A DNA stretch of 38,406 bases from Fidelibacterota bacterium. GTDB lineage: Bacteria > Fidelibacterota > Fidelibacteria > Fidelibacterales > Fidelibacteraceae. The notes under the pieces were generated by a model, which worked only from the letters and a program-made list of their open reading frames with translations, had not been told where the DNA came from and did not search any database. The stretch covers positions 1-38,406 of the forward strand of contig JAQULT010000014.1 in the NCBI GenBank assembly GCA_028718545.1. The letters are read 5' to 3'. A program made the position numbers and the translations under genes. How positions within the stretch are numbered: the first letter of the stretch is position 1; every line of letters starts with the position of its first letter. This document shows positions 16,494 to 25,092 of this stretch, in pieces.

Positions 16494-17477
16494 TCAGAGC
16501 AGCAGGGATGCCAGTCCGAAGTAGAACACGATTGTGCAGATATCCGCGACAGCCAGTGTCAAGGGTCCGGCCGCGATCTTGGGGTCCAGCCGCAATGCAT
16601 GCAAAAGGGCGGGAATAGAGAGGCCAAAGAGGCAGGCGCCCGTCATGGACAGCAGGATACCGCCGCCGATGACCAGGGCCTCGTTCAGTGCGGAACGCCA
16701 GAGAAAAACCACAAGCCCCACCAGCAATCCGGATGCGGCTCCCAGAAGCAGAGCGGTCCCGGCCTCGTGCCAGAAGGACCGCAAATACCATTTCAGTGTC
16801 GGGTGCGTACTGCGCAAAGCCTGAATGGTAACCGTCATGGATTGCATGCTGACGCTTTCTCCCAGGCCCAGAACCAGGGTCAGAAAGAAAGCGAGGATCA
16901 GGCTTTGTTCCAGGGTTACATTGTAAATACTGGTCAGTACCGCGCAAAGCAGGCCTCCGGCAATGGTAGAAAGCAGCCAGGGAAAACGGAAGCGAAAAGC
17001 ACGGAAAGGAGAAGCTCCCCGTACTTGTGACACCCGAAAACCGATGGTTTCGAACACTTCATCCATACGGGTCTTTGTGGGCACCATAAATTTTTCTTCC
17101 AGGAACATTCCGACATCCACCGTACCGATCAGTTTCCGTTCCTTATCCACGACCGGTAAAGCCAGATATTTATAGCGGGCCAGCAATTCATGGGCATCCA
17201 GAATGGTGGCGTCTTCCGGGATGGAAATAACCTTTTTGATCATCACTTCCCGGATGGGCCGCTCCAGTTCGGCCGTCAGTAAACGGCGGGTGGGAATAAC
17301 ACCGATCAGATGCTTTTCTTCATCCAGTACATAAAAATAAATGATCTTTTCGGAGATCCCGCGTTCACGGATATAATCCAGGGCTTCCCGGACCGTGGAG
17401 GCTTCGCGCAGTACCGCACAATCCCGCGAAGCCACCTCCATCACAGAACGGTACATGCTTTGCTGTTTTTTTGCCAT
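16494..17477 (-). CDS. MgtE-like magnesium/cation channel lacking the N domain
   Basis: 327 residues. Two CBS domains occupy about 10-130 (SVMEVASRDCAVL; IREVMIKKVISIPEDATILDAHELL, ALPVVDKERKLIGTVDV). After a linker helix, a membrane region of five segments fills 165-327, ending ADICTIVFYFGLASLLL as in the MgtE family. MgtE proteins are normally about 450 residues with an N-terminal superhelical magnesium-sensor domain, which is absent here. The pore stretch GLGESVSMQSMTVTIQAL (204-221) aligns with the usual GN-G-QS-T motif but is altered. A divalent cation channel or exporter is likely; specificity may have changed. AGGA lies 5 bases before the ATG. Confidence 0.85.
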   Translation of the reverse strand: MAKKQQSMYRSVMEVASRDCAVLREASTVREALDYIRERGISEKIIYFYVLDEEKHLIGVIPTRRLLTAELERPIREVMIKKVISIPEDATILDAHELLARYKYLALPVVDKERKLIGTVDVGMFLEEKFMVPTKTRMDEVFETIGFRVSQVRGASPFRAFRFRFPWLLSTIAGGLLCAVLTSIYNVTLEQSLILAFFLTLVLGLGESVSMQSMTVTIQALRSTHPTLKWYLRSFWHEAGTALLLGAASGLLVGLVVFLWRSALNEALVIGGGILLSMTGACLFGLSIPALLHALRLDPKIAAGPLTLAVADICTIVFYFGLASLLL

Positions 17478-17553
17478 GATATCCTGTCCATTGATTTAAA
17501 ATATTACGTCGATCCCGTTCCGTTCCGCATGTCCGCGGAAAGGGTTTTGATCT

Positions 17554-17937
17554 TTATTCGCTTTCGTTCCGGGCCAGTGCCAGAAGGGCATAAACAAAGA
17601 GTGCCGTTTCGCCCAACCAGCAGAGGTAAATCAGCAGATTCGCCTGAAAACCTGCGATCAGGAGTGCAAAACCGCGCAGAATGACGATACCGCCCAAAGC
17701 CAGAACAAGTCCGGTAAGGGCAATACGGATCCATTCCGGCCGTCTTGCTGCCAGGGCAAAAAAAGCCGCCAGTCCGAGTTCGATCCCGCCGTAAAAGGCA
17801 CGCAGTTCCACTGCTCCGGCCTTATCTGCAAACTCAACACCGACACTTTTCATAATACCCGGTGCGATAAAGAGGATCAGGCCGAAGGCCGCAAATGCGA
17901 TCGCGGCAAAGTTCAGGGCCAGTTTTGATCGTTTCAT
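17554..17937 (-). CDS. DUF4345 membrane protein
   Basis: 127 residues with four hydrophobic helices (LNFAAIAFAAFGLILFIAPGIM; ELGLAAFFALAA; IALTGLVLALGGIVILRGFALLI; LIYLCWLGETALFVYALLAL). The AVELRAFYGGIELGL stretch is typical of DUF4345, a family of unknown function. The ATG at 17937 is preferred over one two codons earlier: it overlaps the flavoprotein stop as ATGA and has AAGGAG 8 bases upstream, while the earlier ATG would be only 2 bases from that site. It is coupled to the FMN reductase gene. Confidence 0.8.
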   Translation of the reverse strand: MKRSKLALNFAAIAFAAFGLILFIAPGIMKSVGVEFADKAGAVELRAFYGGIELGLAAFFALAARRPEWIRIALTGLVLALGGIVILRGFALLIAGFQANLLIYLCWLGETALFVYALLALARNESE

Positions 17938-18482
17938 TGACATATCTCCTTTTCAAAAATGCGGATGGTTTCCCGCAGTAAATTTTGTGTTTTTTCGTCC
18001 CGGGCCCGGTGCAGGTCCCGATCCCATTTTTCGGGAAATTTTCCGATCGAGCAGCCGGAAACGACCCGGCCTCCCCAGAATGGCATCAGTCCGCTGATAT
18101 GCTCCCGGTTATGCGCTCCGCCACGCAGTCCCGGGGAGGCACTAAGCAGGCACAGCGGTTTATTCCGGAATATCGGCATTTCGATGCGCGAAAGCCAGTC
18201 AATGGTATTCTTAAATACCGGCGTGACCGATCCGTTGTGTTCCGGGAGGGCGATCAAAAAGGCATCGTATTCGTTGAAAAGCCGGTTCAGTTCCAGCATA
18301 CTTTCCGGAAAACCCTCGTTTTTTTCGATATCCATACAATAAAGCGGAGCGGTATAATTCCGCAGGCTGATAAGCCGGACCCCGCAGCGGATCAGCAGAC
18401 CTGCCGCACTGCTTACCAGTTCCTGATTGATCGATTGCGAACCGTTACTGCCGGAGAATGCCAGAACTTGCTTTTTTTCCAT
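17934..18482 (-). CDS. NADPH-dependent FMN reductase family flavoprotein
   Basis: 182 residues, flavodoxin-like fold. The FMN phosphate loop is FSGSNGSQSINQEL (9-22) and the second signature is PEHNGSVTPVFKNTIDW (80-96), the equivalent of the usual PEYNGS-KNAIDW. It is expected to reduce FMN, quinones or similar acceptors with NAD(P)H in the cytoplasm; the natural substrate is unclear. AAGGA lies 6 bases before the ATG. It overlaps the DUF4345 gene and lies 22 bases after the GNAT gene, so the three may form one unit. Confidence 0.88.
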   Translation of the reverse strand: MEKKQVLAFSGSNGSQSINQELVSSAAGLLIRCGVRLISLRNYTAPLYCMDIEKNEGFPESMLELNRLFNEYDAFLIALPEHNGSVTPVFKNTIDWLSRIEMPIFRNKPLCLLSASPGLRGGAHNREHISGLMPFWGGRVVSGCSIGKFPEKWDRDLHRARDEKTQNLLRETIRIFEKEICQ

Positions 18483-18504
18483 GGATATTCCTTACTATTC
18501 AGGA

Positions 18505-19212
18505 TTATTTCAGTTTCAGCCAGGAGACCCGCCGGTCCTGCCGGAAGCCCAGTTTTTCCACCATGCGGATGGAAGCACCGTTCTCGGGTACGATATTACA
18601 AAAGACCGCTTTCCCTTCTGCGGCCCGCATACGGATCAGGGCGCGCAGGATCTGCGAACCGTAACCTTTGCGCCGGTATTCCGGGTGCACATGTAAAAAT
18701 CCCAGTGAACCGTCATCGTGGGTAAAGGCCCAGGCTGCCATTTTTCCATTGTTCACAATACAGGCGGAAATATCCCGCAGCAAGCGGTTCCGGATATACG
18801 CTTCGGAGGTGTAGTCCTTATAATCGGACTGTGCATAGAGTTCCGGGATCCATTCCGGGTCAATCGGTATCAGAGAGATATCCGGAGCGGGAACATTTTC
18901 CGGTGTTTCTAGATCGTAACGGAGTGTCGGGAATATCCATTCTGTTTCGGCACAGGCTTCGATCAGGGGAATGAGCGAATCTTCGATCGAATAGAAATAG
19001 GGGGTCTCGGCGTAATGCTCCCGGAGCAGGACGGTCATATCCGGGCCTGCATCGCCGATACAATGCATCCATAAATGATCGCTTTGTCCCAGGATCAGTG
19101 CACATTTCCCGCGCCGGTATACCCGTAAAAGCGGTTGGTTTTCAAAAAAACCCAATGCCGCCCGGTAACGGCGGGGATCTTCCTGCAACAATTTCAAAAG
19201 TGCCTGATCCAT
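18505..19212 (-). CDS. GNAT family N-acetyltransferase (FR47-like)
   Basis: 235 residues. The C-terminal GNAT domain has DDGSLGFLHVHPEYRRKGYGSQILRALI (166-193), with the R-R-K-G-Y-G acetyl-CoA pyrophosphate loop, and ends NGASIRMVEKLGFRQDRRVSW. The N-terminal half (1-110) is a second, less conserved region rich in acidic and aromatic residues, as in GNATs of the FR47 group. The substrate is unknown. The TAA is followed by the flavoprotein gene after 22 bases. Confidence 0.85.
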   Translation of the reverse strand: MDQALLKLLQEDPRRYRAALGFFENQPLLRVYRRGKCALILGQSDHLWMHCIGDAGPDMTVLLREHYAETPYFYSIEDSLIPLIEACAETEWIFPTLRYDLETPENVPAPDISLIPIDPEWIPELYAQSDYKDYTSEAYIRNRLLRDISACIVNNGKMAAWAFTHDDGSLGFLHVHPEYRRKGYGSQILRALIRMRAAEGKAVFCNIVPENGASIRMVEKLGFRQDRRVSWLKLK

Positions 19213-19251
19213 GCGAGTCGCTCCAAGCGCAAGGGCAAATAATAATTTTGC

Positions 19252-19328
19252 TGGTGGAGGCAGAGGGATTCGAACCCGCGGCCTTTCGCATGTGACGCGA
19301 ACGCTCTAACCAGCTGAGCTACGCCTCC
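19252..19328 (-). tRNA. tRNA-Val (anticodon CAC)
   Basis: 77 bases including an encoded CCA. The acceptor GGAGGCG pairs with TGCCTCC (one G-U pair); the D-arm reads GCTCAGCTGGTTAGAGC; the anticodon stem TTCGC/GCGAA closes the loop GTCACAT, giving anticodon CAC (valine, codon GUG); the T-arm holds GGGTTCGAATCCC. Discriminator base A. Position 32 is G, which is uncommon. It stands alone between the GNAT and CAT-like genes. Confidence 0.95.
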
Positions 19329-19344
19329 GGTTTTTACAGTGTTA

Positions 19345-19374
19345 AATTTACGTGATTTTATTGGGGAATTGCAA
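19345..19374 (-). promoter_or_regulatory. Possible promoter of the tRNA-Val gene
   Basis: TTGCAA (19374-19369), an 18-base spacer and TAAATT (19350-19345) on the minus strand; each box matches the consensus at 4 of 6. The start would lie about 10 bases before the mature tRNA 5' end, as expected for a tRNA gene. Confidence 0.4.
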
Positions 19375-19416
19375 GATGAAATCTTTGCAGAAGGACGCTA
19401 ATTTTCTTCTTTTTGC

Positions 19417-20046
19417 TTATTCGTACCGGTTCAGGCTTTCTTCGTACAATTCAAGAAAGCGGCTGATATGCAGACCGTCCATCAGGGCATGGTGTGCGTG
19501 AATCGCGAGCGGCATTAGCCGGCGGCCGTTTTCTTCAAGGCATTTGCCAAAGGTCAGGATGGGCACGCCCTCGGTCCGGGGCAGGTCCAGGGGATGTGTG
19601 ACGGAAGAAAAGCGCAGCCAGGGGAGAATGGAATAATAGATCGTATCGGGCCGGTCCATGGAAGTGTCAAGCGCCCTTTGTGCCCTGACGGCGGCGATCG
19701 CCTCTTCGGCTTGAAAACAGAATGCCTGAAAATCCGGGTTCCAAAGGAGCAGGGCAAAACCCAGTCCCCCGTCGTTGCGCAGTATCGTTGGGGATCCGTG
19801 TACAAGATCATAGATCACGGGCCGGCCGTTTTCCAGGCGGGTCCGGAAGGGCGCCAGGGCATTCGCGACTGCAAGGGAGCGGTAAAAATAATACAGAAAG
19901 AAGGACACTCCCTTTGCTTTTGCCGCAGCATAGGCCCGGCTGCAGTCCACATTGACGCATACACCGAAATACGGATCGCTGTAGCGGATAAAATGGCGGA
20001 ATTCCGCAGCCCGCTCCCATTTGTCAATATCGATATATTGTTTCAT
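19417..20046 (-). CDS. Chloramphenicol acetyltransferase family protein
   Basis: 209 residues from the chosen ATG. It has the CAT fold signatures: the opening YIDIDKWERAAEFRHF, the internal SFFLYYFYRSLAVANAL helix, and the catalytic HHALMDGLHISRF (from about residue 185), where the His-His-x3-Asp-Gly motif is the active site. CAT-like enzymes of this type include xenobiotic acetyltransferases, and resistance cannot be inferred from sequence alone. The ATG at 20046 fits the family start; one six codons earlier (20064) is possible. The gene overlaps the threonine-synthase-like gene by 23 bases, so the two are cotranscribed. Confidence 0.87.
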   Translation of the reverse strand: MKQYIDIDKWERAAEFRHFIRYSDPYFGVCVNVDCSRAYAAAKAKGVSFFLYYFYRSLAVANALAPFRTRLENGRPVIYDLVHGSPTILRNDGGLGFALLLWNPDFQAFCFQAEEAIAAVRAQRALDTSMDRPDTIYYSILPWLRFSSVTHPLDLPRTEGVPILTFGKCLEENGRRLMPLAIHAHHALMDGLHISRFLELYEESLNRYE

Positions 20047-21274
20047 CCGACCCGTCTCCCGCATTTTTTATGATCTTCTGCATTTCCGTTCCCAGTGCCC
20101 GTACGGTGATATCCCGGATATCCGCCGAGTGATATTTCAGTATCCCGATATCCTTCAGTCCCGCGCCGGTCAGCATCAGCAGCACGCTGGATCCGGAAGC
20201 GATACGGCCGTTTTCTCGGAGTTTCTTAACGGCGCCCAGGCTTGTGGCGGCCGCGGCTTCTACAAAGTAGCCCGCACGTGCCAGTGTTTTCTGCGCAATC
20301 AGGATCTCCGCTTCCGTGACAAATTCGGCAGGCCAGCCGTAGCGGTATGCCTTTTCGAGAATTTCCTCCCCGCCGGGCGGATCACCGCCGCTGATGGCTT
20401 CCGCAAGGGTGTGAACATCTTTAACGGGAAGCGGCTGCTTCAGTCCCGCCTTGATGGCCGTCACGAGAGGACTGCAGTTTGCCGCCTGTACCACGATCAT
20501 TTTGGGTAAATCCCGGATCAGACCTGCCTTCTGCAATTCCACAAATCCCTTGAATAATCCCCGGATATGCCCGCAGGCGGAAGTGGGTACGGCAATAAAA
20601 TCGGGCAATTTCCCGCCGGTCTGCTCAAAGAGCTCAAAGGCCGTCAGCTTATATCCTTCCACGCGGAAAGGCCCGTTGCCGGACACGATACGCAGTCCCT
20701 GTTCTTCCGCCAGCGCCAGGAGCGTTTTTTTCATTCCGGCGTAATCCCGGGTCCGGACCCGGAAAATTTCGGCACCGTGAATGCCCATTGCGGCGATTTT
20801 TTCCGCAGGGGTGTAAGCGGGCACAAATACCAGCACCCGCAGACCCGCTCTAGCGCCATAAGCCGCCAGCGAATGCCCCATATTGCCCGTGGAAACGGTT
20901 GCCGTCAATGTTTCTTTCAGCGCCTTGCTCAATGCAATACAGGTCAGCGTTCCGCGGTCCTTGAAACTCCAGGTCGGATTTGCGGTCTCATTCTTCAGGC
21001 TCAGATCCTCCACTCCGCAATAGGCCTGCAGGTCCGGCGGAGCGGCGATCAGCGGTGTTGCGCCTTCGCCCAGCGAGATCTCGGCATCAAATCCGTCGAA
21101 AGGCAGGAAATCGCGGAAACGGTCCCAAATAAAATCCCCTTCCCGGATGCGGGCTTTTTCAATATCCGGAATACGGACTTCCAGGGATTCCCCATTCTGC
21201 GCGTATTCTCCGTAACGTTCCCAAGGCAGGCTTTCTCCGCTGCGTGTCGACAGCAAATGCACTCCCGCTTTCAT
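20024..21274 (-). CDS. thrC: Threonine synthase-like PLP enzyme
   Basis: 416 residues from the chosen start. Fold-type II PLP enzyme with the lysine in NPTWSFKDRG (Lys105), the phosphate-binding STGNMGHS (128-135), and the FVPAYTPAEKIAAMGIHGAEI and GNGPFRVEGYKLTAFELFEQ stretches typical of threonine synthase. It converts O-phosphohomoserine to threonine; a related beta-replacing enzyme is possible because no thrA or thrB is nearby. Two ATGs are close: 21289 and 21274. The second has AAGGA 7 bases upstream and is preferred weakly. The 3' end overlaps the CAT-like gene. Confidence 0.83.
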   Translation of the reverse strand: MKAGVHLLSTRSGESLPWERYGEYAQNGESLEVRIPDIEKARIREGDFIWDRFRDFLPFDGFDAEISLGEGATPLIAAPPDLQAYCGVEDLSLKNETANPTWSFKDRGTLTCIALSKALKETLTATVSTGNMGHSLAAYGARAGLRVLVFVPAYTPAEKIAAMGIHGAEIFRVRTRDYAGMKKTLLALAEEQGLRIVSGNGPFRVEGYKLTAFELFEQTGGKLPDFIAVPTSACGHIRGLFKGFVELQKAGLIRDLPKMIVVQAANCSPLVTAIKAGLKQPLPVKDVHTLAEAISGGDPPGGEEILEKAYRYGWPAEFVTEAEILIAQKTLARAGYFVEAAAATSLGAVKKLRENGRIASGSSVLLMLTGAGLKDIGILKYHSADIRDITVRALGTEMQKIIKNAGDGSDETIYRY

Positions 21275-21475
21275 CCTGATATCCTTCATGCCGGCTTTCC
21301 GCTTTTTTTATTTAAGGTTCAATTTAGTAAACGCCGCTTTTATTTCCAAGCAGGATATCGGCCTCCTGTTTTTGAACATTCCGTTCTTTCACCGGAAGTC
21401 CGGATATTCATTTATTTGTTTTTATCCATGGCGTATTTATATTTATACATTCTATTCATTGAAACGGAATTGCAC

Positions 21476-22669
21476 ATGGAAAATCCCATTAAAACGTATG
21501 AACGCATACGATCCATTGACGTTTTTCGCGCGATCACCATTCTGTTGATGGTCTTTGTCAACGATGTGGCCGGCGTGCGCAACATTCCCGGCTGGTTAAA
21601 GCATGCGGAACCCGGCTCTCCGGGCATGACCTTTGTGGATGTGGTTTTTCCGGCCTTTCTCTTTATTGTCGGACTGGCGCTCCCCTTTGCCTTTGCCCGG
21701 CGGGAAAAACACGAACTAGGGAAAGCGCTTTGGGGACATATTCTGACCCGCACGGCAAGCCTGCTGGCCATCGGTCTGCTGATGCTTAACGGAGCCGCCG
21801 TTACATCCATGTCGCCGGCCTGGTGGAATGTGATCATGTACCTGGGTGTTATTCTCTTTTGGGCAGACGCATCCTTTCTGAGCAATAAGCCGAAAATCTC
21901 TGGTATTTTAAAAATAAGCGGAGCTCTTTTGCTGGTACTGATGCTTGTGCTTTTCCGGCGGGACAGTACCTCGGGCAATACCTGGATCCAGACGGGGTGG
22001 TGGGGGATCCTGGGCGAGATCGGTTTTGCCTACCTGATCAGCAGTTTGCTGTATCTCCTGTTCCGGGAAAAACCCCTGTTGCTTTTCAGTGTGCCATTCT
22101 TTTGTCTCCTGCTGTACATTGCCGACCGTTCCGGACAGCTGGATTTTCTGGGGCGGGTAAAGGATATCTTTTTTATCGGAAGCCATTTCGGCACCCATGT
22201 GCTGATTGCCTTTAGCGGACTGCTTTGCGGGTATTTCCTGTTCCGCGGAGAAGGACAGGAAAAGCGGCAAATCCTTACAAAAATGGGGCTCTTTGCGTTG
22301 CTGCTGCTCCTGGCTGGATACGCCTTGTACGGTTTATACGGCATTGACAAGATCGCGGCGACCCCCAGCTGGGCTTTATACAGCAGTGCTGTCTGCGTCT
22401 TGCTTTTTATGCTGATCTACTGGATCATGGATATCAAAGGCTTTGTTTTTTTCTACGATTTTTTCAAGCCGCTGGCCGTGAATTCGCTTCTGGCCTACAT
22501 TTTGCATGTAATGTTCATCTATGTATTCCGCTTGATCGGAATCGCCGCATTTTACGGATCGGGACTGGGATCCGGAGGAATCGGTATCCTGCGTTCCCTG
22601 CTGTACACGGGATTTATTTATCTGATAACACGCCTGCTGACTTGGGCCGGACTCCGGCTCCGTCTTTAG
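21476..22669 (+). CDS. DUF5009 / HGSNAT-like transmembrane acyltransferase
   Basis: 397 residues with about ten membrane helices. The N-terminal RSIDVFRAITILLMVFVND (12-30) and VVFPAFLFIVGLALPF (56-71) are the signature of the DUF5009 group, related to heparan-alpha-glucosaminide N-acetyltransferase, which passes acetyl groups across a membrane onto amino sugars. The role here is inferred only from family. The start at 21476 matches relatives, which begin a few residues before S-I/L-D-V-F-R; the frame is open upstream only as the antisense of thrC. It is divergent from thrC. A second protein of this group begins the block at the right edge. Confidence 0.85.
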   Translation: MENPIKTYERIRSIDVFRAITILLMVFVNDVAGVRNIPGWLKHAEPGSPGMTFVDVVFPAFLFIVGLALPFAFARREKHELGKALWGHILTRTASLLAIGLLMLNGAAVTSMSPAWWNVIMYLGVILFWADASFLSNKPKISGILKISGALLLVLMLVLFRRDSTSGNTWIQTGWWGILGEIGFAYLISSLLYLLFREKPLLLFSVPFFCLLLYIADRSGQLDFLGRVKDIFFIGSHFGTHVLIAFSGLLCGYFLFRGEGQEKRQILTKMGLFALLLLLAGYALYGLYGIDKIAATPSWALYSSAVCVLLFMLIYWIMDIKGFVFFYDFFKPLAVNSLLAYILHVMFIYVFRLIGIAAFYGSGLGSGGIGILRSLLYTGFIYLITRLLTWAGLRLRL

Positions 22670-22719
22670 AAATCACGTCAGAAGTACCGGGTATTTACCC
22701 GTATTGGGAATAATGCCTG

Positions 22720-25092
22720 TCAGCGGATCACGATAAATTTCTTGATCATCGAATCCCCTGTCTTAAAACGCACGCCGGTTTTGGCATCGGCAAAATCTTC
22801 CTGCATTTCAAAATGGGCGATATACACACCGCTGACCAGGATCTGCTGCCAGTCGCTGGTCAGATACCAGGCATAGCCTTCTTCGGACTGTTCCACGTCG
22901 GCGACAAAATCCCCGCGTTCGCTAAAGATGCGGATCAGGCAACCGGTCGGCACTCCCGCAAAAAGGAGTTTATTGACATTTCCTACGAACTGGATCTTTT
23001 CGTTGCGGACATTGATAGGATTGGGAACGATCTTCACCAAAAGTTCCATCAGTTCTTTGCGGTGGGCAGGATTTTCCAGATCGTAATCGTCAATAAATAG
23101 TTTTTCGTTGGGTGCGGGAGGACTTTTTACGGTCGCCGCCCGGTTCGCACGGGTCAGGAAGGGGCTGCTTTCCAGCTCTACGCCCGGCTGTAGATCGTTC
23201 TGGGATCCGTCGTCATAACTGGTAATGTAATAATAGTAATTCTGGCCGCGCAGCGGTTGCGTGTCCAGGTATTCGAATTCGTCCGCAGTGCCGCTTACCC
23301 GGTAATTGTCCAGATTCCCGTCACTGACATTGCAGTCCAGTATACGGCGGTAGGTGGAGTCTTTTTCCACAAAGGCGCGGTAGATGCGGAAGCCTTCAAA
23401 AGCGGGATCGGCAAGGGCGTGTGAAGCTTTCCAGCGGATCCTTACACCGTCTTCCGTTGAAAAGATCTCGACGAGTTCGGGCGGGCGGGGCGCTTCCGGG
23501 ACACCGTCGTAAAATCCCGCATTGTAAAGGTTGATCGCTTTCCGGAAGGTTGCGATCATGGAATCGCGGGCGCTGTAGACCATGCGGTCCTTCCACTCAT
23601 TGGCATTATCGGCATTGATCGTCATCGTCGCGGAAGGATTTTGCGGATCGATCACTTCCAGGGTTTCGCTGTTGTACTTCGCGCGATGCCAGAGTTTACC
23701 GATCTCGTAGGCATAATCGTGCGGCATACCGGCCGCGCATTCCGCAAAAACGATGCGGATCTTTTGTCCCGGAGCGATGGTATAGGGACCAAAGGCCATC
23801 ATTTGCGAATAACCGGGTGCGTTGTTCCCTTTGCTGTAGGCTCCCGCATCGGCTAAAAGTCCGTCCGCCGAACCCTGGGCCTGCCAGACGATCTCGGCAT
23901 GATTCCCTTTATGTCCTCCCGCAATATGGGTCAGATATTTTTCTTTCATAAAATTGGCATCATACTGATTGAGTCCCGCAGCCTGGGTGTGCGCATTGTT
24001 GCTGTTGATAAAACCGGTGGATTTGGGTTGGGCGGGATCGTCGGAGGGATCTGCCGGGGATTTGTCAGCATGGATCACAACCATACCTTTGTACTGGGGG
24101 GATCCCAAACGTCCGTCGTTCAATCGGGCAAAATCATGGTGCGCAACCGCATTCACGAGCGGAGAACCGATATTGTCATAGCCAAAATCGGACCAGTACC
24201 CCAACCAGGACATATACCCCCGCATCCAGTTGCCCTGATCGTCCTGGGCGTCCTGGCCGCTACGGTCCAGTCTTGTGGAAACCAGCAAAGGATTATCGGG
24301 ATCCCTGCCGATCACATCGTTCATTGTGGCATAGCCCCAGCGGATATCTCGCACCGAATTCTGGATCCAGTTCCTCCGTGTTGCAAGATAGGACCCTTCC
24401 CAGGATCCCTGCAGGCAGATGGCATCGCGCCACTGCCAGTGAAAATATACATCTTTCAAAGTCTGCTCATAGACATCGCCGGCAGCATTGTAAATGCCCG
24501 TATTCTCAAACTCATATTCATGGATGTGCATGTTATCGTAATTCTGATTGGCAAGCACATAGATCGTACGTTTCATTGTCAGACCCAGGGATGTATTGAC
24601 CCGGTTGAACACCATTCTGTCTACGGGAATGGAAGGATCAATCTCATCCACATCATCATTTTTGGCATCGGCGGCATTCATCATGTCGCTGCCCTCGCTG
24701 CCGTCCACATACACATCCGGGTGGGGATAACGTGCAATCTGTTTGAGTTCCTGTGGCATATATTCGCGCATTTCTATATCCGTAACTGCCCGCGGACCGT
24801 TATGCGCAACCTTATATTCATAGGTCCGGTTCATTACGGGATCAAAAAAATCCGCTGCGCCGATCCACATGCCTCGCGCCGCCTGCATATCCTGATGCCG
24901 GTAAAAGGCGTTCCACGCAAAGCCCCAGATCTGTTCGCTGGAGTTGATCGCGACTTCGACTTCATTGCCGGTATCGTAATAAAAACTGTGCAATGCACCT
25001 ACCACAACCCATTTGTATCGCGTTGCCGCCTGCAGGCTCAGTGAGGAAAACAGCGTGATCGTGAGCAGGAGGATGAATACTGACTTTTTCAT
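22720..25092 (-). CDS. Large exported protein with FN3 domain and T9SS-like C-terminal domain, function unknown
   Basis: 790 residues. A signal peptide covers 1-22 (MKKSVFILLLTITLFSSLSLQA). Residues 23-520 form a unique region rich in Trp, Tyr, Asp and Asn with no recognised enzyme motif. A fibronectin type III domain follows at about 525-660 (PEAPRPPELVEIFSTEDGVRIRWKAS read in two parts, YYYYITSYDDG). The end (about 695-790) has VKIVPNPI, CLIRIFSERGDFVADV, SGVYIAHFEM and MIKKFIVIR, the pattern of C-terminal sorting domains in FCB bacteria. It is probably a surface or outer-membrane-linked protein. GGGG precedes the ATG. I do not recognise the N-terminal region. Confidence 0.75.
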   Translation of the reverse strand: MKKSVFILLLTITLFSSLSLQAATRYKWVVVGALHSFYYDTGNEVEVAINSSEQIWGFAWNAFYRHQDMQAARGMWIGAADFFDPVMNRTYEYKVAHNGPRAVTDIEMREYMPQELKQIARYPHPDVYVDGSEGSDMMNAADAKNDDVDEIDPSIPVDRMVFNRVNTSLGLTMKRTIYVLANQNYDNMHIHEYEFENTGIYNAAGDVYEQTLKDVYFHWQWRDAICLQGSWEGSYLATRRNWIQNSVRDIRWGYATMNDVIGRDPDNPLLVSTRLDRSGQDAQDDQGNWMRGYMSWLGYWSDFGYDNIGSPLVNAVAHHDFARLNDGRLGSPQYKGMVVIHADKSPADPSDDPAQPKSTGFINSNNAHTQAAGLNQYDANFMKEKYLTHIAGGHKGNHAEIVWQAQGSADGLLADAGAYSKGNNAPGYSQMMAFGPYTIAPGQKIRIVFAECAAGMPHDYAYEIGKLWHRAKYNSETLEVIDPQNPSATMTINADNANEWKDRMVYSARDSMIATFRKAINLYNAGFYDGVPEAPRPPELVEIFSTEDGVRIRWKASHALADPAFEGFRIYRAFVEKDSTYRRILDCNVSDGNLDNYRVSGTADEFEYLDTQPLRGQNYYYYITSYDDGSQNDLQPGVELESSPFLTRANRAATVKSPPAPNEKLFIDDYDLENPAHRKELMELLVKIVPNPINVRNEKIQFVGNVNKLLFAGVPTGCLIRIFSERGDFVADVEQSEEGYAWYLTSDWQQILVSGVYIAHFEMQEDFADAKTGVRFKTGDSMIKKFIVIR

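Noticed and set aside
16423..16947. Upstream extension of the DUF486 frame
   Set aside because: The extra residues are compositionally odd (Arg/Gly/Pro-rich) and lie in another frame of the MgtE-like gene.
20567..21475. Long open frame continuous with the DUF5009 gene on the plus strand
   Set aside because: It is the antisense of the threonine-synthase-like gene; DUF5009 proteins start near the S-I-D-V-F-R motif, so the ATG at 21476 is used.
23899..25044. 381-codon plus-strand frame opposite the exported 790-residue protein
   Set aside because: Ile/His/Gly-rich composition typical of an antisense shadow; the opposite strand has a signal peptide and FN3 domain.
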